Of a DNA stretch of 11,477 bases, positions 5,507-11,477 are shown in pieces. A program made the translations under genes and the position numbers. The stretch is from assembly GCA_032250675.1 (NCBI GenBank), contig JAVVEY010000089.1, positions 1-11,477 on the forward strand. The letters run 5' to 3'. The notes under the pieces were generated by a model. The model ran no database searches. It saw only the letters and a program-made list of their open reading frames with translations, and was not told the DNA's origin. This DNA comes from Gaopeijia sp032250675. GTDB lineage: Bacteria; Gemmatimonadota; Gemmatimonadetes; Longimicrobiales; Gaopeijiaceae. How positions within the stretch are numbered: position 1 is the stretch's first letter; every line of letters starts with the position of its first letter.

Positions 5507-6201
5507 CGGCGCACTCGTCCCGCCGGGTACGTCTCTGGTGGAGCACGGGGAAGGACAGCGCGTGGGCGCTGTACACGCTCCGGAAGACGCCGGGGGTCGA
5601 GGTGGTGGGGCTCGTCACCACCGTCACGCCCCACTTCGGTCGGGTCGCCATCCACGGCACGCGCCTGGAGCTCCTCGACGCGCAGGCCCGCCGGACCGGG
5701 CTCCCGGTGGAGCGCATCGAACTCCCGTGGCCGTGCTCGAATCGTGACTACGAGGCGGCGGTGGCGCCCGCCCTCGCGCGCGCCCGCAGCGACGGCGTCA
5801 CGGGGATGGCGTTCGGCGACCTCTTCCTCTCGGACGTGCGGGACTACCGCGAGCGACTCCTCGAGGGAAGCGGGATCGAGCCGCTCTTCCCGCTCTGGGG
5901 ACGCGACACGGCCGAGCTCGCGCACGAGATGGTCGCGGGCGGGCTCGAGGCGGTGATCACGGCGCTCGATCCCGGACGCGTGGATCGCTCACTCGCGGGG
6001 GAGCGCTGGGACCCGGAACGGATCGCGGCGCTGAGCCCCGGGGTCGATCCGTGCGGCGAGAATGGGGAGTTCCACACCTGCGTCATCGACGCGCCCGTCT
6101 TCGACGCGCCGCTCGGGGTGGAGCGGGGGGTCGAGGTGGAGCGCGAGGGGGTGGTCTACCGCGACCTGGCGCTGGGAGAGGGGGGCGGCGCGGCGGAGTG
6201 A
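5476..6201 (+). CDS. Dph6-like ATP-pyrophosphatase (diphthine-ammonia ligase family)
   Basis: This 241-residue cytoplasmic protein belongs to the adenine-nucleotide alpha-hydrolase superfamily. The PP-loop STGKDS (23-28) binds ATP, and the family signature continues with GMAFGDLFL, EPLFPLWGRDT and CGENGEFHT (193-201). In archaea and eukaryotes the family amidates diphthine on elongation factor 2. Bacteria do not make diphthamide, so the bacterial members must ligate or amidate something else, and the substrate is not known from this sequence. The first ~17 residues precede the fold and come partly from a tandem repeat. GTG 5476 is nonetheless the only start in frame, and it has no good ribosome site. 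The gene starts 48 bases after the carboxypeptidase, probably on the same transcript. Its 3' end faces the stop of the next gene. Confidence 0.85.
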   Translation: MTGPGHHATEPAHSSRRVRLWWSTGKDSAWALYTLRKTPGVEVVGLVTTVTPHFGRVAIHGTRLELLDAQARRTGLPVERIELPWPCSNRDYEAAVAPALARARSDGVTGMAFGDLFLSDVRDYRERLLEGSGIEPLFPLWGRDTAELAHEMVAGGLEAVITALDPGRVDRSLAGERWDPERIAALSPGVDPCGENGEFHTCVIDAPVFDAPLGVERGVEVEREGVVYRDLALGEGGGAAE

Positions 6202-6208
6202 GCCGCCC
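6183..6208. terminator. GC hairpin between convergent genes (candidate)
   Basis: GGGCGGC (6183-6189) and GCCGCCC (6202-6208) form a perfect 7-base-pair stem around a 12-base loop that includes the stop codon of the Dph6-like gene. Only 21 bases separate the two convergent stop codons. A bidirectional terminator is therefore expected here, but no T-run follows on either strand. In such GC-rich DNA a chance hairpin is possible. Confidence 0.3.
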
Positions 6209-6222
6209 GGCCCGCGCCCACG

Positions 6223-8772
6223 CTACCGACCCAGCCGCACATTCCCCCGCCACCAGTCGGCTTCCTCCTCGGACGCCGGTCCCAGCGCGCCCTTCACCGA
6301 TGCCTTGAGCGCTTCGGGGTCGTACACCTCACCCCCCTTCACGACGTGCAGCACATCGCGCGTCGCGGTGATCTCGGTGAGGGGGTCGCCCCGGACCACC
6401 ACGAAGTCGGCGAGCTTCCCCACCTGGATCGAGCCGAGGCGGTCGTCGAGCCCGAGCGCGCGGGCGCCGTTGATCGTGGCCGCCCGAAGCACCACCTCAT
6501 TCGGGACGCCGGCGCGCACCATCGCGTGCATCTCGCGGTGGATCGAGAAGCCGGCGAGGAACTGCCCCCAGCTCGGGTGATCGGTCCCGGTCGTCAGCCA
6601 GCGCGCGCCGCCGTGCTCCACGAAGAGCTTCAGCGTCTCGTGCTTCACGCGGTAGATCTTCGCGAACTGCTCGATCGGGGTGCGGGGGAGGCGCGCGGCG
6701 GTCACCTCGGCGGCGTAGGGCGTCAGGAAGGAACGCGCGTCGCCGAAGTCCTCGAAGACGTCGGGCTCCTGCCGGCCGAAGTACTCGTACGCGGTGAGCG
6801 TCGCGTCGAAGAAGACGCGGTTCGCGCGGAAGCGCTCGATCTGCTCGAGGAGGAGCCGGCGCGTCTCGGGGTCCTCGACGTCGAGATCCTCGAGCGTCGC
6901 GTACGCGGAGCGCGTGGACGGGAGGGCGTCGCCGCCGAGGAAGTGTTCGATGCGGGAGATCCCCATCTCGATCGCGGCGCGCGGGTTCACCGAGCCGCGC
7001 GCTCCGGAGTCGAGGTGACCGGTGACGGTCAGGCCGTGCGTGCGCGCCTGCTCGACGAGCGCTTCGAGCTGCGCGGGGCGGATCCCCTTCGCCTTGAACC
7101 CCGCCACCCCGCGTCCCGCCCAGTAGTCGACCTCCGCGCGGATCGAGTCGGGCGTCATCGCGTCGTGCCTCCACCCGGGGCGCGCGGTGCCGAAGTAGGC
7201 GCCCGAGCGGTGGATGCGCGGGCCGGGGCGCTCGCCCGCCGCGATCGCCGCGATCGCCTCGTCGAACGCCGGCGGATCGACCTCGCCCGCGGGGAAGGTC
7301 GAGGTCACGCCGTTGGCGAGGAAGAGCACCGGGTTGACGCGCGTCTCGTCCACGCGGGCGTCCCCGAGGAGGTCGACGGCGTAGTGCGCGTGCATGTCGA
7401 AGAAGCCGGGGAGGAGCGTCGCGTCGTCGGGGAGCTCGAGCGTCTCGACCCCCGCGGGTGCGCGCCCCTCCACCCCGATCGCCACGATCTCGCCGTCGCG
7501 CACGAGGATCCCGGGGTTCGCGATCGCTCCGGGGCCCGCTGCGTCGAAGAGGCGCCCCCCGGTGACGAGGAGGTCGCCCGCCTGCGGCGCGACCTCGCGC
7601 GCCTCGATCTCGATGCGCGCGAGGCGGCCGTTCGGACCCCCGGCGAGGAACGTCCCTCGCGTCGTGGCGTGCACCGCCCAGTACGTCTCGTCGGTGATCG
7701 TTCGCCAGCGCGCTCCCCCGTCGAGCGAGAGCGCGATCCCGTCGGGGCCCGCCGCCGCCAGGCCGTCGCTCGTGTAGCCCCCTGCCCCGGGAATCACCGC
7801 GGAGCCGTACACCGGCCCGTCGAAGCTCAGGCGGTCGGCGGGGATCCACGTCGAGCCACCCGCGGCGCTCCGGGCGACGCGCACCCCCTGCGCTCCTCGC
7901 CCGATCGTGCCTCCCATGACCCAGGCGGGAGCGAGGCGCGGGACGACGGCCGCCTCCGTGCCGGCGGCCGTGTCGCGCGCCGGGCCGAGCGCCAACGTCG
8001 CGGCGCCCCGGCTCGCTCCGGCGTCGAGGGGCAGCTCGGTCGCGCTCCAGGTGAGCCCCCGATCGCGCGTGGTGAGAAGCCGCGAAGGCGCGGCGTTGCC
8101 CGTCGCGACCCACCCTTCGCCACCCTCGTCCGCCACCGCGCAGGTGCCGCTCGCCGCGAAGGCCCCCTCCCCCGGGAGCGGCGCGGGGAGCGCGTCGCCC
8201 GGCACGCGCGTCCACCTCCGCCCGCCGTCCTCGGTGCGCAGGATGTGGAGCGCGTCGTCGAAGGTGTCGCCGAAGGCGATCCCGTGGTCTTCGTCGAAGA
8301 AGGCCAGGCACGAGAGGAAGCCCTCGGGCGCGTCGAGCACATACGTCTCGTCCCAGGTGGCGCCCCCGTCCTCGGTGCGGAAGATGCGCGACTCGCTCCC
8401 CCTTCCGGCTGTCATGAGCACCGCCGTCGAGGCGTCGAAGGCGGCGACATTCCGGAACTCCCGCGCTTCGTGCCCCTCGACCACGCCGACCTCCCACGTG
8501 GCGCCGTCGTCGGTCGAGCGCAGCCACGTCCCGTCGTGCGCCGCGGCCCAGATCGAGCCGTCGGATCCCTCGTCGAACGCCTGGATGAGGGCGTCGGTGC
8601 CGACCTCGATCGTCGTGAGGTGCGGCGTCCGTACCGTCACGGCGTCGGCGTCGGTGGATCCGCATCCCGCACCGGTCAGGGTGACGAGAACGAGCGGGAG
8701 AGCGGCGCGGCGACGCGCGGGGGAGCGAGTGAGTCGCACGCACGGCGAGGAGTACGAGGAGATCGGGCGCAT
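6223..8772 (-). CDS. Exported fusion: BNR/YCF48-like propeller plus metal-dependent amidohydrolase
   Basis: This 849-residue protein starts with a basic, hydrophobic leader (RRRAALPLVLVTLTGAGCGS) that ends in a Cys, so it is probably a lipoprotein, although the lipobox is not ideal. Residues about 45-400 form a beta-propeller with five Asp-box-like repeats: STDDGATWEVG, RTEDGGATWDET, RTEDGGRRWTRV, TTRDRGLTWSAT and SLDGGARWRTI. Residues about 405-830 are an amidohydrolase of the imidazolonepropionase/prolidase-like group. Metal motifs are HAH (461/463), FKAK (Lys560 or 562, the likely bridging lysine), His586 in TGHLD, His610 in IEHF and Asp731 in GTDHPSW. The closing GSIQVGKLADFVVVRGDPL is typical. 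It is probably a periplasmic hydrolase of a cyclic amide or peptide-like compound, with the propeller binding a partner or substrate. The ATG at 8772 lacks a clear ribosome site; GTG 8739 is an alternative. Confidence 0.88.
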   Translation of the reverse strand: MRPISSYSSPCVRLTRSPARRRAALPLVLVTLTGAGCGSTDADAVTVRTPHLTTIEVGTDALIQAFDEGSDGSIWAAAHDGTWLRSTDDGATWEVGVVEGHEAREFRNVAAFDASTAVLMTAGRGSESRIFRTEDGGATWDETYVLDAPEGFLSCLAFFDEDHGIAFGDTFDDALHILRTEDGGRRWTRVPGDALPAPLPGEGAFAASGTCAVADEGGEGWVATGNAAPSRLLTTRDRGLTWSATELPLDAGASRGAATLALGPARDTAAGTEAAVVPRLAPAWVMGGTIGRGAQGVRVARSAAGGSTWIPADRLSFDGPVYGSAVIPGAGGYTSDGLAAAGPDGIALSLDGGARWRTITDETYWAVHATTRGTFLAGGPNGRLARIEIEAREVAPQAGDLLVTGGRLFDAAGPGAIANPGILVRDGEIVAIGVEGRAPAGVETLELPDDATLLPGFFDMHAHYAVDLLGDARVDETRVNPVLFLANGVTSTFPAGEVDPPAFDEAIAAIAAGERPGPRIHRSGAYFGTARPGWRHDAMTPDSIRAEVDYWAGRGVAGFKAKGIRPAQLEALVEQARTHGLTVTGHLDSGARGSVNPRAAIEMGISRIEHFLGGDALPSTRSAYATLEDLDVEDPETRRLLLEQIERFRANRVFFDATLTAYEYFGRQEPDVFEDFGDARSFLTPYAAEVTAARLPRTPIEQFAKIYRVKHETLKLFVEHGGARWLTTGTDHPSWGQFLAGFSIHREMHAMVRAGVPNEVVLRAATINGARALGLDDRLGSIQVGKLADFVVVRGDPLTEITATRDVLHVVKGGEVYDPEALKASVKGALGPASEEEADWWRGNVRLGR

Positions 8773-8882
8773 GGGATGCAGGGCTTCGGGAGAGGCGAAG
8801 GAGATGGCGGGGATCGGGTGCAGCTTGCGATCGTGCCCGCCCGGAAGTCAACGAAGCCGAGCTCTTCGTGTATCTTCCGACG
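8773..8882. promoter_or_regulatory. Divergent intergenic region (amidohydrolase fusion / Sco1)
   Basis: These 110 bases separate two divergent genes and must hold both promoters. On the plus strand TATCTT (8871-8876) sits 6 bases before the ATG at 8883, and no Shine-Dalgarno sequence is present. That geometry would suit a leaderless transcript of the Sco1 gene. A matching -35 box is not convincing. On the minus side I see no clear box or ribosome site before the ATG at 8772. Confidence 0.3.
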
Positions 8883-9563
8883 ATGAGATCGCGACCGCTC
8901 CCCGCCCCTCGCCGCGCCCTCGTCGCGCTCGCCCTCGCCGCGGCCGTGACCGCGTGTTCCGGCCCGCCCGCGCCGCCCGATCCGGGCTCCTTCGCGGGAG
9001 TCGGGCTCCCGGGCGCCGTGACGCTCCCCGACCTCGAGATCGAGGTCGATCCGGGGGTCCGATCGAGCCTCCCGGAGCGCCTCACCGGCGCGGTCAACCT
9101 CGTCTTCGTGGGGTACACCTACTGCCCCGATATCTGTCCGGTACACCTGGCCAATCTGGGCGCCGTGCTCCGCGATCTGCCCCTTGAGATCTCCCGCGAG
9201 GTCGAGGTCGCCTTCGTGACGGCCGACCCGGCGCGCGACACGCACGCCCGGATCGACGCCTGGCTTCGGGCGCTCGATCCGCGCTTCGAGGTGAAATTCC
9301 ACGGCTTCCGCCCGACGCGCGACGAGGTCAATGCGCTCGAGGATGCCCTCGGGATTCCGCGCTCGGTCGTCGACCCGGAGGGTGCGGACGGCGAGTACTT
9401 CGTCGCCCACGCGGGACAGGTGATCGCCTTCGACGAAGCGGGGCGCGCGCGGGCTGCCTATCCATGGGGGATCCGGCAGCGCGACTGGCACGCCGACCTG
9501 CCGCGCCTGGTGCGCGGCGAGTGGCCGCCGCTCGGCGACGACTCCGCGGCGGAGCTGCGCTGA
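8883..9563 (+). CDS. Sco1/SenC-family copper chaperone lipoprotein
   Basis: This 226-residue thioredoxin-fold protein delivers copper to, or reduces the cysteines of, the CuA site of cytochrome c oxidase subunit II on the outer face of the cytoplasmic membrane. It has a lipoprotein signal peptide with lipobox VTAC (Cys25). The Sco copper motif C81-PDI-C85 lies in YTYCPDICPVHL, and the third ligand is His176 in FVAHAGQVIAFD. FVTADPARDT is the usual Sco strand after the active site. I prefer ATG 8883 over GTG 8868 because it gives a normal lipoprotein leader and matches a possible leaderless start. The CtaG-PCu(A)C gene follows after one base, so both act in oxidase copper loading. Length and motifs are all normal. 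Confidence 0.93.
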   Translation: MRSRPLPAPRRALVALALAAAVTACSGPPAPPDPGSFAGVGLPGAVTLPDLEIEVDPGVRSSLPERLTGAVNLVFVGYTYCPDICPVHLANLGAVLRDLPLEISREVEVAFVTADPARDTHARIDAWLRALDPRFEVKFHGFRPTRDEVNALEDALGIPRSVVDPEGADGEYFVAHAGQVIAFDEAGRARAAYPWGIRQRDWHADLPRLVRGEWPPLGDDSAAELR

Positions 9564-9564
9564 G

Positions 9565-10926
9565 ATGGTGCAGTGGTGGTGCGCGGCACAGGGGGTGCCG
9601 TGGCGGTGGCGGTGGCAGCCGTATCCGGGGGTGTGGGCCTTCTGTCTCGCGCTCGTCGTGCTCTGGGCGCGGATGCGCGCCCGATGGCCGGGACCGGAAG
9701 AGACACGTCGCCGCGCGGCGATCTACCTCTCGGGTGTGGGCACCCTCTGGATCGCGCTCGACTGGCCCGTCGGAGCGCTCGGCGCCGGGTATCTCGCGAG
9801 CGTCCACATGGTGCAGTACCTCCTGATCGCGCTCGTCGCGCCGCCTCTCCTCCTGATCGGGACCCCGAGGGGCGCCTTCCGCGCCCTCGTGTCCGGGCCG
9901 CTCGGTGGGGTTGTGTGGACCCTCACCCACCCCCTCGTCTCGATCTCCCTCTTCGTCTCGATCATGGGGGTGACCCACTGGCCCTGGCTCGTCGATACCT
10001 GGATGGCCACGCAGCTCGGCTCCTTCGGCCTCGATCTCCTCTGGCTCCTCTCGGGGATCGTCTTCTGGTGGCCGGTGGTCGCGCCCGAGCCCACGCGCGC
10101 CTGGCTCACCGACGGGGCGCGCATCGGCTACCTGATCGCGGCCACACTCGTGAACACCGGCGTCTTCGCGTACCTCACCTTCGCGGACTTTCCCCTCTAC
10201 GCCACCTACGAGCTCGCGCCCCCCGTCGGATCGCTCAGCAGTCAGGACGACCAGCTCGTCGCGGGGCTCCTGATGAAGGTCGGGGGCGCGCCGATCATCT
10301 GGACGGCGATCACGATCCTATTCTTCCGCGCGTACATCCGCTCCGACTCGCTCGGTCCCCGTGAACGCCTCTCGATCCCGACGGAGGGGCGCACCCCGGA
10401 CGGCCGCGCGTCGAACGGGCGCGCGTCGAACGGGCGCACCGCACGGATCGGCGTCGTCCTGATGACTGCGGGACTCCCCCTCGCGACCGCGTGCGGAGCG
10501 GAGCGCGCAGGGCCCGGGCCGGCGGAGGCCGAATGGATCGCGGCCGGTCCGATCGAGGTGAGCGACGCCCGCGTGGGGCTTCCCCCCCTCCCGGAACGCG
10601 CCGCGCTCTACGTCGACCTTCGCGCGAGCGGCGCGCCCCTCCGTCTGACCGGGGTGTCGTCGCCCGACGCCGCCCGCGCGAGTCTCCACACCTCGTCCGC
10701 GGGGGGATCGATGATGCGCATGACCCCCGTCGAAGCGCTCGACCTCCCGACCGACTCGGTCGTCGCGCTCGCTCCGGGCGGGATGCACATCATGCTCGAG
10801 GGTCTCGTGCGCCCGCTCGCCGTCGGGGACTCCGTGCGCGCCGTCCTCACCTTCGCCGACGGGCGCACCGCCCCGATCGCCGCCGCCGTCGTCGCACTCG
10901 AAGCCGTCGAGCGCGCGCGGCGCTGA
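9565..10926 (+). CDS. ctaG: Fusion of CtaG-like oxidase assembly protein with PCu(A)C copper chaperone
   Basis: This 453-residue protein has two parts. Residues 1 to about 265 are a multi-pass membrane protein of the caa3-type CtaG family (ALDWPVGALGAGYLASVHMVQY, APPLLLIG, MGVTHWPW), needed for copper-dependent assembly of cytochrome c oxidase. Residues about 320-450 are a PCu(A)C (DUF461) periplasmic copper chaperone. Its ligands H375, M386, H408 and M410 match the H-x10-M-x21-H-x-M signature exactly; a Met often found just after the first His is absent. Between them lie an Arg-rich linker built from a 15-base repeat and a hydrophobic segment ending in LATAC310, which resembles a former lipoprotein signal. 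That segment probably re-crosses the membrane so the chaperone faces outward. ATG 9565 begins one base after the Sco1 stop, with GGAG at 9551-9554. A single frame spans both parts. Confidence 0.88.
   Translation: MVQWWCAAQGVPWRWRWQPYPGVWAFCLALVVLWARMRARWPGPEETRRRAAIYLSGVGTLWIALDWPVGALGAGYLASVHMVQYLLIALVAPPLLLIGTPRGAFRALVSGPLGGVVWTLTHPLVSISLFVSIMGVTHWPWLVDTWMATQLGSFGLDLLWLLSGIVFWWPVVAPEPTRAWLTDGARIGYLIAATLVNTGVFAYLTFADFPLYATYELAPPVGSLSSQDDQLVAGLLMKVGGAPIIWTAITILFFRAYIRSDSLGPRERLSIPTEGRTPDGRASNGRASNGRTARIGVVLMTAGLPLATACGAERAGPGPAEAEWIAAGPIEVSDARVGLPPLPERAALYVDLRASGAPLRLTGVSSPDAARASLHTSSAGGSMMRMTPVEALDLPTDSVVALAPGGMHIMLEGLVRPLAVGDSVRAVLTFADGRTAPIAAAVVALEAVERARR
10402..10440 (+). repeat. 15-base tandem repeat in the CtaG-PCu(A)C linker
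   Basis: Two 15-base units (10402-10416 and 10417-10431, one mismatch) and a 9-base partial unit (10432-10440) encode GRASN-GRASN-GRT. Since 15 is a multiple of three, changes in unit number keep the frame open. The repeat falls exactly between the membrane part and the second hydrophobic segment of the fusion protein. Confidence 0.85.
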
Positions 10927-11083
10927 GGTGCCGACGGGTGAACGGCGCGGGCATCGCCCGGCCGGAACCCACGGAGGTCCCGGAGTTCCCGGAGCCCGGG
11001 CGGCTTGCCGAGTCTCGTCGTCTCCCCATCTATTGGGAGAGCGCCCTTCCAGATCGTGATCCCGCACCTCGATCCCCCCTCCC
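10927..11083. other. Intergenic region with a small inverted repeat
   Basis: These 157 bases follow the copper-assembly pair. TCTCCC (11021-11026) and GGGAGA (11035-11040) form a 6-base stem with an 8-base AT-rich loop. It could be a weak terminator, or an operator for the next gene, whose start is 43 bases further on. The CCCGG-rich stretch around 10979-11001 may also fold. No T-run and no convincing promoter boxes are visible. Confidence 0.3.
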
Positions 11084-11377
11084 ATGCCACGCCGTCTCAC
11101 CGCCCAGCAGGCCGTCGAGGAGCTCACCGACGAAGAGCTCGACACGCATATCCTCACCCGCCTGCGCCTCCTCGGCGTCGATCTCGACGTGCTCCCCGTA
11201 CGCGACCCCGATGCGCCCGCGGACCGCACCCGCATCCTCGCCTCGGCGCGGCGCTTCCTGCGGAGTACTCCGGGGGCCATCGCGGACTTCCCGCTCGACC
11301 CGCAGGAGGTGCCTCCGACGATCTATCCGGCGGCCTCCGCCCCACACCGTGCGACGGGACCGGGGGAGGGCCGGTGA
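11084..11377 (+). CDS. Small protein of unknown function upstream of a Tat protein
   Basis: This 97-residue protein has no signal peptide or membrane segment. An acidic helical N-terminus (TAQQAVEELTDEELDTHILTRLRLLGVDLDVLP) is followed by a basic helix (RTRILASARRFLRST) and a Pro-rich end (DPQEVPPTIYPAAS). I recognise no family. The ATG at 11084 has no ribosome site, as the preceding bases are pyrimidine-rich. The stop overlaps the GTG of the next gene (GTGA), so the two are translationally coupled. It may be a partner or accessory subunit of the Tat-exported protein, which is inference from position only. Confidence 0.65.
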   Translation: MPRRLTAQQAVEELTDEELDTHILTRLRLLGVDLDVLPVRDPDAPADRTRILASARRFLRSTPGAIADFPLDPQEVPPTIYPAASAPHRATGPGEGR

Positions 11378-11477
11378 GCGAGCTTCCCCCCACCGATCGC
11401 CGCTGGGATCGCCGCGACTTCCTGCGCCGCATGGCCGCGCTCACCGCGGCGGCGGGGGCGGGCACACTCGATGGAGT
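11374..11477 (+). CDS. Tat-exported protein (partial, N-terminus only)
   Basis: Only the first 34 codons are in the window. They contain a twin-arginine signal, DRRDFLRRMAALTAAAGAG, with the RR-x-F-L core and a following Ala-rich hydrophobic stretch. The product is therefore exported folded, often the case for cofactor-containing oxidoreductases and some amidases. The GTG at 11374 overlaps the previous TGA, and GGGGGAGGG lies just upstream as a ribosome site. The mature domain lies beyond the window, so no function can be given. Confidence 0.75.
   Translation, partial: MSELPPTDRRWDRRDFLRRMAALTAAAGAGTLDG

Noticed and set aside
3703..5925. A minus-strand open frame of 740 codons opposite the carboxypeptidase
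   Set aside because: The plus strand here encodes a complete M14 enzyme with all catalytic residues and a signal peptide; the antisense frame has no motifs.
6346..8886. A plus-strand open frame of about 846 codons antisense to the amidohydrolase fusion
   Set aside because: Its composition is that of antisense GC-rich DNA, dominated by Arg, Glu, Val and Gly, with no recognisable domain. The minus-strand gene accounts fully for the region.
6497..9118. A minus-strand open frame of more than 870 codons overlapping the amidohydrolase fusion
   Set aside because: It is Arg/Ala/Gly/Pro-rich with no motifs and runs in another frame of a gene with clear domains. Long shadow frames are expected at this GC content.

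Overview
The window is very GC-rich DNA, and nearly every real gene uses G or C at codon third positions. It holds an M14 carboxypeptidase with a signal peptide, a secreted amidohydrolase carrying a BNR/YCF48 propeller, copper chaperones for an aerobic cytochrome oxidase, and a Tat-exported protein. That set suggests an aerobic, didermic, chromosomal environmental bacterium. Gemmatimonadota or a relative is my best guess, but this is inference from gene style and not from a marker gene. I see no rRNA, tRNA, CRISPR array, insertion sequence or phage gene.

Left part (1-2015). A MazF/PemK toxin, cut by the window edge, and its ribbon-helix-helix antitoxin lie on the minus strand. Their divergent upstream region, together with the first ~190 bp of a plus-strand gene, is present a second time 1,210 bp to the right. 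In copy A the antitoxin is intact and the plus-strand gene is a truncated stub. In copy B the plus-strand gene is complete and the minus-strand partner is degenerate. Between the copies sits a small secreted protein of unknown function.

Middle (1828-6201, plus strand). Three genes overlap at their stop/start codons: a membrane-anchored permuted NlpC/P60-like (YiiX-like) hydrolase, a small membrane protein, and a pteridine-reductase-type SDR whose catalytic Tyr is His. A secreted M14 zinc carboxypeptidase and a Dph6-like ATP pyrophosphatase follow, close behind and on the same strand.

Right (6223-11477). A minus-strand gene encodes an exported fusion of a five-Asp-box propeller with a metal-dependent amidohydrolase. 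It is divergent from a plus-strand copper-delivery pair. The first gene of the pair is a Sco1/SenC lipoprotein. The second fuses a CtaG-like membrane protein to a PCu(A)C copper chaperone with a perfect H-x10-M-x21-H-x-M signature. Together they place the CuA-site assembly factors in two adjacent genes. The window ends with a small protein of unknown function overlapping the start of a Tat-signal protein.

The most interesting items are the CtaG-PCu(A)C fusion, joined through a 15-bp tandem repeat; the duplicated and reciprocally broken divergent module; the propeller-amidohydrolase fusion; and the Tyr-to-His SDR. I found no clearly new multi-gene defence or mobile system.
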